This document shows positions 36,199 through 44,937 of a DNA stretch of 64,000 nt, one piece after another. The first letter of the stretch is position 1. Every line of letters starts with the position of its first letter. The notes beneath the pieces are model-generated. The model saw only the letters and a program-made list of their open reading frames with translations. It had not been told where the DNA came from and made no database searches. Position numbers and translations under genes: made by a program. Source of the stretch: Dactylosporangium sp040689395 (GTDB lineage Bacteria > Actinomycetota > Actinomycetes > Mycobacteriales > Micromonosporaceae); NCBI RefSeq assembly GCF_040689395.1, contig NZ_JBFAZX010000025.1:48194-112193 (forward strand). The letters run 5' to 3'.

Positions 36199-37149
36199 AT
36201 GCGCATCGTCATGTTCGGGTATCAGACCTGGGGGCACCGCACCCTACAGGCGCTGCTGGCGTCCGAGCACGAGGTGACACTGGTCGTGACCCACCCGGCG
36301 AGCGACCACCCGTACGAACGGATCTGGAGCGACTCGGTCGCCGACCTCGCCGCCGGGCACGACGTCAACCTGCTCGTCCGCGACCGTCCGGACGACGACG
36401 AACTGTTCGACGCGCTCAAGCGGGCCGACCCGGACGTCATCGTCGCGACGAACTGGCGGACCTGGATTCCCCCGCGCATCTTCGAGCTGCCCCGCCTCGG
36501 CACCCTGAACGTCCACGACTCGCTGCTGCCGGCCTACGGCGGCTTCTCCCCGCTCATCTGGGCGCTCATCAACGGCGAGCCCGAGGTCGGGGTCACCGCG
36601 CACATGATGGACGGCGAGCTCGACGCCGGCGACATCGTCCTGCAGCGCGCCGTGCCGGTCGGCCCCCGCGACACGACGACCGACCTGTTCCACAAGACCC
36701 TCGCGCTGTTCGGCCCGATCACCGTCGACGCGCTCGCGCTCATCGCCTCCGGACGCACCGACTGGACGCCACAGGACCGCACGCGGGCCAGCTTCTTCCA
36801 CAAGCGGGCGGAGGAGGACAGCCGCATCGACTGGACCTGGTCGGCCGAGGAGCTCGACCGGCTCGTGCGGGCGCAGTCCGACCCGTATCCGAACGCGTTC
36901 ACCTACCACAAGGGCGAGCGGATCCGCATCGTGGCCGCGTCCGTCTCCAATGGACGGTACGGCGGCACGCCCGGCCGGATCTTCATCCGCGAGGGCGACG
37001 CCGTCGTCATCGTCGCGGGAGCCCGCGCCCGCCGCGGCGGCAGCCACGGGCTGGCCGTCGAGCGGGTGCGCACGGCCGACGGATCCGAATTGCCCGCCGT
37101 CGACTACTTCCGGACGATGGGCGGCTACCTCACCAGCCGGCCGGAGTAA
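36199..37149 (+). CDS. N5-hydroxyornithine N-formyltransferase (FxbA/CchA-like)
   Basis: 316 residues of the methionyl-tRNA formyltransferase superfamily. N10-formyl-THF-dependent features are present: NVHDSLLPAYGG (catalytic His with the SLLP loop) and GVTAHMMDGELDAGDI (catalytic Asp). A C-terminal OB-like domain follows from about residue 205. It would convert N5-hydroxyornithine to the formyl hydroxamate loaded by module 1. The same enzyme type is FxbA in exochelin and CchA in coelichelin synthesis. ATG 36199 follows GGAGGAG. Transcribed divergently from the siderophore operon under iron box 2. It does not align as a housekeeping Fmt because of its context and the NRPS code. Confidence 0.92.
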   Translation: MRIVMFGYQTWGHRTLQALLASEHEVTLVVTHPASDHPYERIWSDSVADLAAGHDVNLLVRDRPDDDELFDALKRADPDVIVATNWRTWIPPRIFELPRLGTLNVHDSLLPAYGGFSPLIWALINGEPEVGVTAHMMDGELDAGDIVLQRAVPVGPRDTTTDLFHKTLALFGPITVDALALIASGRTDWTPQDRTRASFFHKRAEEDSRIDWTWSAEELDRLVRAQSDPYPNAFTYHKGERIRIVAASVSNGRYGGTPGRIFIREGDAVVIVAGARARRGGSHGLAVERVRTADGSELPAVDYFRTMGGYLTSRPE

Positions 37150-37189
37150 CGAAACGACCCTCCGGAACAGGCCTTACGTCCGTGCGGTC

Positions 37190-37203
37190 GGGCCGGAAGA
37201 CCC
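37190..37203. promoter_or_regulatory. Weak DosR-like dyad upstream of the hibernation factor
   Basis: GGGCCGGAAGACCC fits GGGnC-N4-GnCCC but has no exact GGGAC half-site. It lies 83 bp before the chosen ATG, close to the 81 bp seen for the stress protein. Reported because of position; alone it is weak. Confidence 0.3.
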
Positions 37204-37285
37204 TGGAGCCGGCCCGGGCGTTGGAGATCAAATTGATCTCGAGCGGCCGGATCCCCGCCGCCGGGGCTGCGAAAGGACGATGACG

Positions 37286-37612
37286 ATGTCCCGCACTCAC
37301 GACGAGGTCGAGGTCAACGTGCAACTGCAGGACGGCATGGAGCCGCGGTTGCAGCAGTACGCCCGTGAGAAGGTCACCGCCGTGCTCGGGCACACGGCGC
37401 GGCCGGTGCTGTACGCGCGGGTCCGGCTGGACCGGATCGGCAACCCCGCCGCGCTGCGGCCGGTGACGGCACGGGCCGAGATCGACCTCAACGGCCACGT
37501 CCTGCACGCCGAAGCGGCCGCCGACACGCCCTATGAGGCGCTGGACCTGCTTCAGGACCGGCTGCAGACCCGGCTGGACCGGCACAACACCCACGCGCAC
37601 GCCCACCGGTAA
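37286..37612 (+). CDS. Short ribosome hibernation-promoting factor (HPF/RaiA family)
   Basis: 108 residues that fit the HPF/YfiA beta-alpha-beta-beta-beta-alpha fold: an N-terminal EVNVQLQDGMEPRLQQYARE helix region, central VTARAEIDLNGHVLHAEA strand and the C-terminal helix DTPYEALDLLQDRLQTRL. Such proteins bind the small ribosomal subunit and silence it in stasis. ATG 37286 has GAAAGGA eight bases upstream; the ATG at 37280 is too close to it. There is no C-terminal dimerisation domain, so this is not the long form. The gene fits the dormancy theme of the neighbours to its right. Confidence 0.8.
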   Translation: MSRTHDEVEVNVQLQDGMEPRLQQYAREKVTAVLGHTARPVLYARVRLDRIGNPAALRPVTARAEIDLNGHVLHAEAAADTPYEALDLLQDRLQTRLDRHNTHAHAHR

Positions 37613-37634
37613 CGGCCGGGCCGGCGCGGAAACC

Positions 37635-37669
37635 GGCGGTGCGGGCACCGGGGGGGTGCCCGCACCGCC
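37635..37669. terminator. Strong bidirectional terminator
   Basis: Perfect 15-bp stem GGCGGTGCGGGCACC / GGTGCCCGCACCGCC with a GGGGG loop, followed by a T-rich run to 37700. It separates the hibernation factor (+) from the nitroreductase gene ending at 37721 (-). Confidence 0.9.
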
Positions 37670-37720
37670 GCTGTATTTGCTGTTGTACTGCTGTTGTATT
37701 TTCAGGTCACGCAAACGTCG

Positions 37721-38683
37721 TCACTCGACGGTCTCGATGACTTGCTCGGCCGGCAGGCGCGGGGTGTGCGGCGGACCGGCGTGGTCCGGGTCCGCGGTCC
37801 CCAGCCGCAGCACCAGATAGGGATAACCGGTCTCACCGAGCATGCGCCGCAGCGCCTGCCGGGTGAAGTCCAGCTCCACCGGGCTGCTCAGCGGCAGGAC
37901 GGTCGCGCCGTTGGTGGTGGCCGACAGCCACAGCTCGCTCAAGGACTCTCCAGCCCGCAGCCAGTCCACCGGCTCGTCGCCGTCGCCGTACAGCACGGCG
38001 TAGGACGCCGCGGTGTCGTGACCGGCACCGGCGGTGAGGCTGCCGGCGACGCCGAAGTCGCGCTCGGCGACGGTGGTGAGCGGGAGCTCGACCGGGATGA
38101 CCTCGTCCGGCAGGCCGGTGCCCTCGGGCCGGGAACCGCCGACCCACGTCGCGGTCTCGGCCCGCATCCGTTCGTCGTGCTGCTGGGCCTCGCCCGAGTG
38201 CTCGATCATCACCGCCAGCTGCAGCACCTGGTCGCGGTTGAGGATGTGCAGCCGGGCGCCGCCCCGCCGCGCCGCGTCGACGAGGGCCTGCCGCACGTCC
38301 GCCGGCACCGGCTCGTCGCTGACCACGCGGCGGTCGGTGTGCCGCACACGCAGCAACTGCATGCGCCGCATGGCGTGCGGGTCGGCGGGGTCGTGCCGCT
38401 CGGCGTGCACCACGGCGAGGGGCTCGCCGGCAGGTCGCTCGACGCGGCCGGTCCAGCCCTCGGCGTCGAGCCCGACGAGGGCGTGGTGCAGGGCGGCACC
38501 GCAGCTGAGCACCATCAGCCGGCCGTCCGGGTCCTGCTCGCGCAGCTGCCGGTCCGCCACGGCGTAGAGCTCCAGCCGGTCGCCGCGCACGACCCACCGC
38601 CACGGCTGCGTGTTGTGGATCGACGGCGCCAGCCGGGCGGCATCCGCCGCCGCGGCCAGCGCGTCGGTGACCGGAACGGTCAC
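37721..38683 (-). CDS. Acg-family nitroreductase-like flavoprotein 1
   Basis: 320 residues. PSIHNTQPWRW near residue 20 is the FMN-site hallmark of the Acg/Rv2032 group, with a repeat-like second nitroreductase half later. In mycobacteria Acg proteins belong to the DosR regulon and are proposed to sequester FMN rather than reduce substrates. GTG 38683 overlaps the phosphoketolase stop (GTGA) and follows GAGGAGGGG. Last gene of the nitroreductase 2 - phosphoketolase - nitroreductase 1 operon. Substrate unknown. Confidence 0.88.
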   Translation of the reverse strand: MTVPVTDALAAAADAARLAPSIHNTQPWRWVVRGDRLELYAVADRQLREQDPDGRLMVLSCGAALHHALVGLDAEGWTGRVERPAGEPLAVVHAERHDPADPHAMRRMQLLRVRHTDRRVVSDEPVPADVRQALVDAARRGGARLHILNRDQVLQLAVMIEHSGEAQQHDERMRAETATWVGGSRPEGTGLPDEVIPVELPLTTVAERDFGVAGSLTAGAGHDTAASYAVLYGDGDEPVDWLRAGESLSELWLSATTNGATVLPLSSPVELDFTRQALRRMLGETGYPYLVLRLGTADPDHAGPPHTPRLPAEQVIETVE

Positions 38684-41073
38684 GCTTGCACCCCTCCTCG
38701 CAGGCTCCAGTCCCGCACGTCCGGCATGTCCTCGAGGTGCTCGACGACGTAGGCCTCGTGCTCGGCGAGCTTGCGCTCGCACCACGCCTTGAGCTCGGTC
38801 GCGCCGGGCGGGAGCCGCTTGGCGTTGTTGAGGGCGTCCATGACGAGGTGGTAGCGCGACACCCGGTTGCGCACCGTCATGTCGAACGGCGTCGTGGTGG
38901 TGCCCTCCTCGACGAACCCGCGAACCCGGAAGCGGTCGGCGTCGGGGCGGCCGTGCACCAGGTGGTGGATGGCGCCCGGGTAGCCGTGGAAGGCGAACAC
39001 CACGTCGACGGTGTCGGTGAACAGCTCCGTGAACTGGGTCTCGCTCATGCCATGCGGGTGGTCCTTGACCCGCGGCAGCGTCATGAGGTCCACGACGTTG
39101 ACGACCCGGACCCGGAACTTCGGCAGCCGCTCCCGGATGATCTGCGCGGCGGCGACGGTCTCCATCGTGACCACGTCGCCGGCGCAGGCCAGCACGATGT
39201 CCGGGTCGGTGGAGCCGTCGTCGGTGCCGGCCCACTGCCAGATGCCGGCGCCGCGGGTGCAGTGCTCGACCGCCTCGTCCATGGACAGCCACTGCAGCTG
39301 GGGCTGCTTGTCGATGACGATGAGGTTGATGTACGAGCGTGACCGCAGGCAGTGGTCGGCCACCGACAGCAGGGTGTTGGCGTCCGGCGGCAGGTAGACC
39401 CGGGCGACGTCGCCGCGCTGGGTCAGCACCACCTGGATGAGGCCGGGACCCTGGTGGGAGAAGCCGTTGTGGTCGTTGCGCCAGGCGGTGGACGTGAGCA
39501 GCACGTTGAGGCTGGGCACCTTCGCCCGCCACGCCAGCCGCTTGGCCTCCTGCAGCCACTTGCCGTGCTGGACGGTCTGCGACGCCGACACCATCGCGAA
39601 TGCCTCGTAGGTGGCGAACATGCCGTGCCGGCCGGTCAGGTTGTAGCCCTCCAGCCAGCCGTGGCAGTTGTGCTCCGACAGCACCTCCATGACCCGCCCG
39701 TCGCGCCCGATCGCCACGTCGTCGTCGGTGACCCGCTCGGCGAAGGCGCGGTCGGAGACCTCGAACACCGCGCCGAGGCGGTTGCTGTTGGTCTCGTCGG
39801 GGCAGAACAGGCGGAACCGGTCGGGGTTGTCGCTGTAGATGTCGCGGAGCATCTCGCCGAGGCGGCGGGTGGACTCGGCGCGGGTCGTGCCGGGTTCGGG
39901 CACGTCCACGGCGTACTTGCGGAAGTCGGGGATGTCCAGGTCCTTCGTCAGGACCCCGCCGTTGGCGTGCGGGCTGGCGCTCATCCGCAGCTCGCCCTCG
40001 GGGGCCAGGGCTCGCACGAGCCCGACCGGGGCCCCGGCGTCGTCGAAGAGCTCCTCCGGCCGGTAGGAACGCAGCCAGCTCTCCAGGATCGCCAGGTGCT
40101 CCGGGTTTTCCTTCACGCCCGACAGTGGTACCTGATGGGACCGCCACGTGCCGGTGACCTGGACGCCGTCGACCTCCGCCGGGCCGGTCCAGCCCTTCGG
40201 GGAGCGCAGGATGATCATCGGCCAGCGCGGGCGCGTGCCGTCCCACTCGCCGTCGCGTGCGGCGTCCTGGATCGCGCGGATCTTGTTCCACGCCTCGCCG
40301 AGCGTCGCGGCGAACCGGTGGTGCATGCCCGGCAGGTCATCGCCGCTGACCTCGAGCACCTCGTAGCCGTGGCCCTCCAGCAGCGCGCGGACCTCGGCCG
40401 GGTCCTTGCGGGCGAGCACGGTCGGCCCGGCGATCTTCGCGCCGTTGAGGTGCAGGATCGGCAGCACCGCGCCGTCGCGGGCCGGGTTGAGGAACGAGAT
40501 GCCCTTCCACGAGCCCTCCAGCGGGGCCGTCTCCGCCTCCCCGTCGCCGACGACGGCGATGCTGAGCAGGTCGGGGTTGTCCATCACCGACCCGAAGGCG
40601 TGCACGAGGACGTAGCCGAGCTCGCCACCCTCGTGGATGGAGCCGGGCGTGGTCACCGACACGTGGCTGGGGATGCCGCCCGGGCTGGAGAACTGCCGGA
40701 ACAGCCGCAGCATGCCGGCCTCGTCCTGCGAGACCGCGGGGTAGATCTCGCTGTAGGTGCCTTCCAGGTAACCGGCCGCGACCAGCGCCGGGCCGCCGTG
40801 GCCCGGGCCGGCGAGGTAGATCGTCCGCTGGCCGGTGAGCTGGATGAGCCGAGACGTGTGCGCGTAGATGAACGAGAGCCCGGGGCTCGTGCCCCAGTGG
40901 CCCAGCAGGCGCGGCTTGATGTCGCCCGGCTCGAGCGGCCGGCGCAGCAGTGGGTTGCCCTGGAGGTAGATCTGACCGATGGTGAGGTAGTTGTTCGCTC
41001 GCCACCAGGCGTCGAGCCGCGCGACGTCGTCGTCGCTGAGCTGACCTACCTGACGTTCCGCGACAGTGGTCAC
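38680..41073 (-). CDS. Xylulose-5-phosphate/fructose-6-phosphate phosphoketolase
   Basis: 797 residues, the usual length. Thiamine-diphosphate enzyme cleaving xylulose-5-P or fructose-6-P with phosphate to acetyl phosphate plus glyceraldehyde-3-P or erythrose-4-P. Visible landmarks are YLTIGQIYLQGNPLLRRPL at the N-terminus, GHWGTSPGLSF, GPGHGGPAL, the ThDP motif GDGEAETAPLEGSWKG and C-terminal EEGTTTTPFDM. GTG 41073 follows GAAGGAAGG. It gives ATP through acetyl phosphate without an electron acceptor, which suits oxygen limitation; no acetate kinase gene is in this window. Confidence 0.96.
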   Translation of the reverse strand: MTTVAERQVGQLSDDDVARLDAWWRANNYLTIGQIYLQGNPLLRRPLEPGDIKPRLLGHWGTSPGLSFIYAHTSRLIQLTGQRTIYLAGPGHGGPALVAAGYLEGTYSEIYPAVSQDEAGMLRLFRQFSSPGGIPSHVSVTTPGSIHEGGELGYVLVHAFGSVMDNPDLLSIAVVGDGEAETAPLEGSWKGISFLNPARDGAVLPILHLNGAKIAGPTVLARKDPAEVRALLEGHGYEVLEVSGDDLPGMHHRFAATLGEAWNKIRAIQDAARDGEWDGTRPRWPMIILRSPKGWTGPAEVDGVQVTGTWRSHQVPLSGVKENPEHLAILESWLRSYRPEELFDDAGAPVGLVRALAPEGELRMSASPHANGGVLTKDLDIPDFRKYAVDVPEPGTTRAESTRRLGEMLRDIYSDNPDRFRLFCPDETNSNRLGAVFEVSDRAFAERVTDDDVAIGRDGRVMEVLSEHNCHGWLEGYNLTGRHGMFATYEAFAMVSASQTVQHGKWLQEAKRLAWRAKVPSLNVLLTSTAWRNDHNGFSHQGPGLIQVVLTQRGDVARVYLPPDANTLLSVADHCLRSRSYINLIVIDKQPQLQWLSMDEAVEHCTRGAGIWQWAGTDDGSTDPDIVLACAGDVVTMETVAAAQIIRERLPKFRVRVVNVVDLMTLPRVKDHPHGMSETQFTELFTDTVDVVFAFHGYPGAIHHLVHGRPDADRFRVRGFVEEGTTTTPFDMTVRNRVSRYHLVMDALNNAKRLPPGATELKAWCERKLAEHEAYVVEHLEDMPDVRDWSLRGGVQA

Positions 41074-41147
41074 CGCTGATTCCTTCCTTCGGTTGTGGTA
41101 CCGCTTGAGGCCGCGCACAGGCGCCGTCGAGGTCACGGCGGGGATAT

Positions 41148-42131
41148 TCACGTCTGTCCCGGCAGGCCGACGACCTCGGTGCCGGAGCGGCGTACGGAAG
41201 CCGGGACCGGTCCATTGTCGCCGACAGGTGTGCCGATCCGCATCGCGACGGCGGGACTGCCGACCCCGCCGAGCAGCCGTCGCAGCGCCTGACGCACCGC
41301 TTCGACCTCCACGACCTCGCTGATCGGCGAGGCGGCCAGCCCGCGCGCCGTCAGCGTCAGCCACACGTCGGACAGTGCCTCGCCGGCGGCCACCCAGTCG
41401 CGCGGCTCCTCGCCGTCGGTCGCCAGCACGACGTACACTGTGCCAAGATCACTCCCGGGACCCGGCTCGAGCGCCGCCGGCCATGCCTGGGCGAAGTCGC
41501 GCGGCGCGATGGTCCGCCTCGTGGGCGGCACGACGCTGCGCGCCGATACGCCGTCACGGTCGTGGCGCGTGCGGGTCGTCCAGGCCAGCACGTCGTCGCG
41601 GAAGTGGGCATCGTCGTGCTCGACGGTCCCGGCGTGCGCCACCGCCGAGGCGAACGCGGTCACCTGGTCGGCGCGCACGACGTGCAGGTGCACGCCGTGC
41701 CGCGCGGCCGCCGCCCGCAACTCCTCCAGCACCGCCTCGCCGGGTCGTTCGTCGCCGAACGGGCGCCGGTCCGTGCGCCGCTGGTAGATGGCCCGGTAGA
41801 GCAGGTCGTCCGGTTCGCACCGCTCCCCCTGCCGGACCCGGGCCACCAGGTCCGGCCGGCTCGGGTCCGGCAGCCGCGACACGTCCGCGACGTAGCCGGC
41901 CGCGAGCAGTGCGACCGTCGCGTGGTGCAGGGCCGTGCCGCAGCTGAGCAGCAGCAGGTGGCCCTGCGGGTCGAGCCCGGCCAACTGCCGCGAATGGTCC
42001 GCCCACAGCTCGCCGTGCTCGCCGGCCAGCCGCCAGCGCCAGGGCTGCGTGTTAAACACGGACGGGGCGCGCAGGGCCGCGATCGAGGCCTCGGCTACCT
42101 GGTCGATCTCGGCGCGCGGTGGCTGCGTCAT
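41148..42131 (-). CDS. Acg-family nitroreductase-like flavoprotein 2
   Basis: 327 residues with APSVFNTQPWRWRL near residue 22 and the second-half GTVYVVLATDGEEPRDWVAAGEALSDVWL, the same architecture as the paralogues at 37721 and 45748. ATG 42131 follows GGGGAG. It heads an operon with phosphoketolase and paralogue 1. Two DosR-like dyads are 61-97 bp upstream. FMN binding is family knowledge; the substrate is unknown. Confidence 0.88.
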   Translation of the reverse strand: MTQPPRAEIDQVAEASIAALRAPSVFNTQPWRWRLAGEHGELWADHSRQLAGLDPQGHLLLLSCGTALHHATVALLAAGYVADVSRLPDPSRPDLVARVRQGERCEPDDLLYRAIYQRRTDRRPFGDERPGEAVLEELRAAAARHGVHLHVVRADQVTAFASAVAHAGTVEHDDAHFRDDVLAWTTRTRHDRDGVSARSVVPPTRRTIAPRDFAQAWPAALEPGPGSDLGTVYVVLATDGEEPRDWVAAGEALSDVWLTLTARGLAASPISEVVEVEAVRQALRRLLGGVGSPAVAMRIGTPVGDNGPVPASVRRSGTEVVGLPGQT

Positions 42132-42191
42132 GGCCTGCTCCCCTCATCGGTTGTTCGTCTTCAGCCTCTTCCTGCCGCCGACCGGGTGACA

Positions 42192-42205
42192 GGGCCGGTT
42201 GTCCC
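42192..42205. promoter_or_regulatory. DosR-like dyad, proximal, before nitroreductase 2
   Basis: GGGCCGGTTGTCCC: one exact half-site (GGGAC on the minus strand) and a 4/5 second half, with a 4-nt centre. It is 61 bp upstream of the ATG, the same distance as at pflB. Confidence 0.5.
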
Positions 42206-42213
42206 GTCTGCAC

Positions 42214-42228
42214 GGGACCGACGGTCCC
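42214..42228. promoter_or_regulatory. Perfect GGGACC-GAC-GGTCCC dyad before nitroreductase 2
   Basis: A 15-bp perfect palindrome, nine bases from the proximal dyad. Both half-sites are exact GGGAC, but the centre is one base longer than in the mycobacterial DosR box. Paired boxes are common at DosR promoters. Confidence 0.5.
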
Positions 42229-42244
42229 GCCACCCGGACGCCGT

Positions 42245-44878
42245 TCACGCTCCGGCGGTGCCGTAATAGGCGGTGCGCATGATCTCGCGGAGGTCGGCGA
42301 GCATGGGCATGCGCGGGTTGGCCGGTGCGCACTGGTCGAGGTAGGCGTTCATGGCCTGCTGCGGCAGGGCCTCCAGGAATGCCTGCTCGTCCACGCCGGC
42401 CGCTTGGAACGACGGCTCGATGCCGACCTCGGCACGCAGCCGTTCCACGGCCCTGGCGTAGGACTCGACGCCCTGCTCGGGCGTGTCGGCGGGCAGGCCC
42501 AGCATGCGGGCGATGTCCTGGAAGCGCTGCGGCGCCACGTAGCGCTCGTACTTCGGCCACGCCGTCAGCTTCGCCGGCACCTTCCCGTTGTGCCGGATGA
42601 CGTGCGGCAGCAGGATCGCGTTGGTGCGGCCGTGCGCGATGTGGAAGGTCGCGCCGAGGGTGTGCGCCAGGGCGTGGACGATGCCGAGGAACGCGTTGCC
42701 GAAGGCCATGCCGGCGATGGAGCCGGCGTTGTGCATCTTCTCGCGGGCCACCGGGTCGGCCGCGCCACGGTGCACGGCCGCGGGGAGGTTCTCGAACACC
42801 AGCTTGATCGCGTGCAGCGCGAGGCCGTCGGTGTAGTCGTTGGCGTACACCGACACATACGCCTCCGTGGCGTGCGTCAGCGCGTCGAACCCGCTGTCGG
42901 CGGTGACGGCCGGCGGCAGGTCGGCGGTGAGCACCGGGTCGACGATCGCGACGCTCGGGGTGAGCGCGTAGTCGGCGAGCGGGTACTTCATGCCGGTCTT
43001 CGTGTCGGTGATGACCGCGAACGGGGTGATCTCCGCGCCGGTGCCCGACGTCGTCGGGATGCACACGAGCCGGGCGAGCCGCCCGAGCGTCGGGAACGTG
43101 AACGCCCGCTTGCGGATGTCGAAGAACTTCTCCCGCATGTCGGCGAACTCGGTGCCGGGGTGCTCGTACAGCAGCCACATCACCTTCGCCGCGTCCATCG
43201 GCGAGCCACCGCCGAGCGCGATGATGGTGTCCGGGCGGAACGACCGCATGAGCTCCGCGCCCCGCTCCACGGTGTCCATGCTCGGCTCGGGCTCGACGCT
43301 GTCGAGGATCTGCACCGTGACCGGGTTCGGGCCGTGACGCAGCGCCTCGCGGATGCGGTCGACGTAGCCCAGGCGGGTCATCGTCGGGTCGGTGACGATG
43401 CTGACCCGGTGCACGTCGGGCATGTCGGCGAGGTAGCGGATCGCGTTGGGCTCGAAGTAGATCTTCGGCGGGACCTTGAACCACTGCAGGTTGTTGTTGC
43501 GCCGCCCGACCCGCTTGATGTTGAGCAGGTTGACCGCGGACACATTGCCCGACACCGAGTTGCGGCCGTAGCTGCCGCAGCCGAGCGTGAGGGAGGGCAG
43601 GAAGGCGTTGTAGACGTCGCCGATGCCGCCCTGCGACGACGGCGAGTTCCAGATGATGCGGACCGCCTTCACCTGCCGGCCGTAGGCCTCGGCGACGGCC
43701 GGCTCGGCGGCGTGGATGACGGCGCTGTGGCCCAGCCCGTCGAACTCGACCATCCGCTCGGCGAGGCGGAAGCCCTCCTCGCGCGAGCCGGCGCGCAGCA
43801 CGGCCAGCACCGGGCAGAGCTTCTCCCGCGTCAGCGGCTCCCGGGGCCCGACGCCGTCGACCGGCACCAGGATGATCGACGTGTCCTCGGCGACGGTGAA
43901 CCCGGCCGCGGCCGCGATCCAGGCCGCCGGGCGCCCCACGACCTCGGCGTTGAGCTTCACGCCGTCGCCGAACACGAACCGCTCCAGCAGCCGCTTCTCG
44001 TCGGGGGTGGCCACGTGGGCGTGCAGCCGCTCGAACTCGGCGAGCGCCCGGTCGGCGATCGTCTCGTCGAGGACGACGGCCTGCTCGGAGGCGCAGATCA
44101 TGCCGTTGTCGAACGTCTTCGACACGACGATGTCGTGGACCGCGCGCACCACGTCGGCGGTCCGGTCGACGTAGGCGGGCACGTTGCCGGGCCCGACGCC
44201 GAGCGCCGGCTTGCCGGCCGAGTACGCCGCGCGGACCATGCCGGAGCCACCCGTGGCGAGGATGACGGCCACGCCCGGGTGGGCCATGAGCGCCTGCGTG
44301 GCCTCGATCGACGGATCCTCGATCCACTGGATGCAGTGCCGGGGCGCGCCGGCGGCGATCGCGGCGTCGCGCACGATGCGGGCGGCCTCGGCGCTGCACC
44401 GCTGGGCCGAGGGGTGGAAGGCGAACACGACCGGGTTGCGGGTCTTCAGCGCGATGAGCGCCTTGAACACGGTGGTGGACGTCGGGTTGGTCACCGGGGT
44501 GACGGCGCAGACGACGCCGACCGGCTCGGCGATCTCGACGATGCCGTTGATCTCGTCGCGCGCCACCACGCCCACGGTGCGCAGGCCGTCCAGGCTGTGC
44601 GCGATGTGCTCGGAGGCGAACACGTTCTTGACCGCCTTGTCCTCGAACACGCCGCGGCCGGTCTCCTCGATCGCCAGTTCGGCGAGGTGCCCGTGCCGGC
44701 TGAGCGCCGCCACGGACGCCTTCTTGACGATGTGGTCGATCCGCTCCTGGTCCAGCTCGGCGTAGTCGTCCAGGGCGCGCTGCGCACGGCGCACCAGACG
44801 GTCGATCGTGGAGCCGGCGTCCTCGATGGTCACGCCGAGCTCCGCCGGCGGCGGGGCGAGAGTCCCGGTCACCGTCAT
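42245..44878 (-). CDS. adhE: Bifunctional acetaldehyde/alcohol dehydrogenase
   Basis: 877 residues, the normal AdhE length. The N-terminal half is a CoA-acylating aldehyde dehydrogenase with catalytic Cys near 260 in NGMICASEQ. The C-terminal half is an iron-dependent alcohol dehydrogenase with GGGSPMDAAKVMW and the metal-ligand region FDALTHATEAYVS ... HALAHTLGATFHIAHGRTN. It reduces acetyl-CoA to ethanol and regenerates two NAD+, completing the pflB branch. ATG 44878 follows GGGAAGGGAAG. AdhE assembles into spirosomes in other bacteria. A short palindrome is 25 bp upstream. Confidence 0.96.
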   Translation of the reverse strand: MTVTGTLAPPPAELGVTIEDAGSTIDRLVRRAQRALDDYAELDQERIDHIVKKASVAALSRHGHLAELAIEETGRGVFEDKAVKNVFASEHIAHSLDGLRTVGVVARDEINGIVEIAEPVGVVCAVTPVTNPTSTTVFKALIALKTRNPVVFAFHPSAQRCSAEAARIVRDAAIAAGAPRHCIQWIEDPSIEATQALMAHPGVAVILATGGSGMVRAAYSAGKPALGVGPGNVPAYVDRTADVVRAVHDIVVSKTFDNGMICASEQAVVLDETIADRALAEFERLHAHVATPDEKRLLERFVFGDGVKLNAEVVGRPAAWIAAAAGFTVAEDTSIILVPVDGVGPREPLTREKLCPVLAVLRAGSREEGFRLAERMVEFDGLGHSAVIHAAEPAVAEAYGRQVKAVRIIWNSPSSQGGIGDVYNAFLPSLTLGCGSYGRNSVSGNVSAVNLLNIKRVGRRNNNLQWFKVPPKIYFEPNAIRYLADMPDVHRVSIVTDPTMTRLGYVDRIREALRHGPNPVTVQILDSVEPEPSMDTVERGAELMRSFRPDTIIALGGGSPMDAAKVMWLLYEHPGTEFADMREKFFDIRKRAFTFPTLGRLARLVCIPTTSGTGAEITPFAVITDTKTGMKYPLADYALTPSVAIVDPVLTADLPPAVTADSGFDALTHATEAYVSVYANDYTDGLALHAIKLVFENLPAAVHRGAADPVAREKMHNAGSIAGMAFGNAFLGIVHALAHTLGATFHIAHGRTNAILLPHVIRHNGKVPAKLTAWPKYERYVAPQRFQDIARMLGLPADTPEQGVESYARAVERLRAEVGIEPSFQAAGVDEQAFLEALPQQAMNAYLDQCAPANPRMPMLADLREIMRTAYYGTAGA

Positions 44879-44902
44879 CACTTCCCTTCCCTGGGGCGGC
44901 AC

Positions 44903-44917
44903 GGACCCGTTCGGTCC
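44903..44917. promoter_or_regulatory. GGACC-N5-GGTCC palindrome before adhE
   Basis: GGACCCGTTCGGTCC has 5-bp arms and a 5-nt centre, 25 bp from the adhE ATG. It is related to, but spaced differently from, the other dyads. A regulatory role is uncertain. Confidence 0.3.
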
Positions 44918-44937
44918 GATCTCATCGTCACGCCGGG

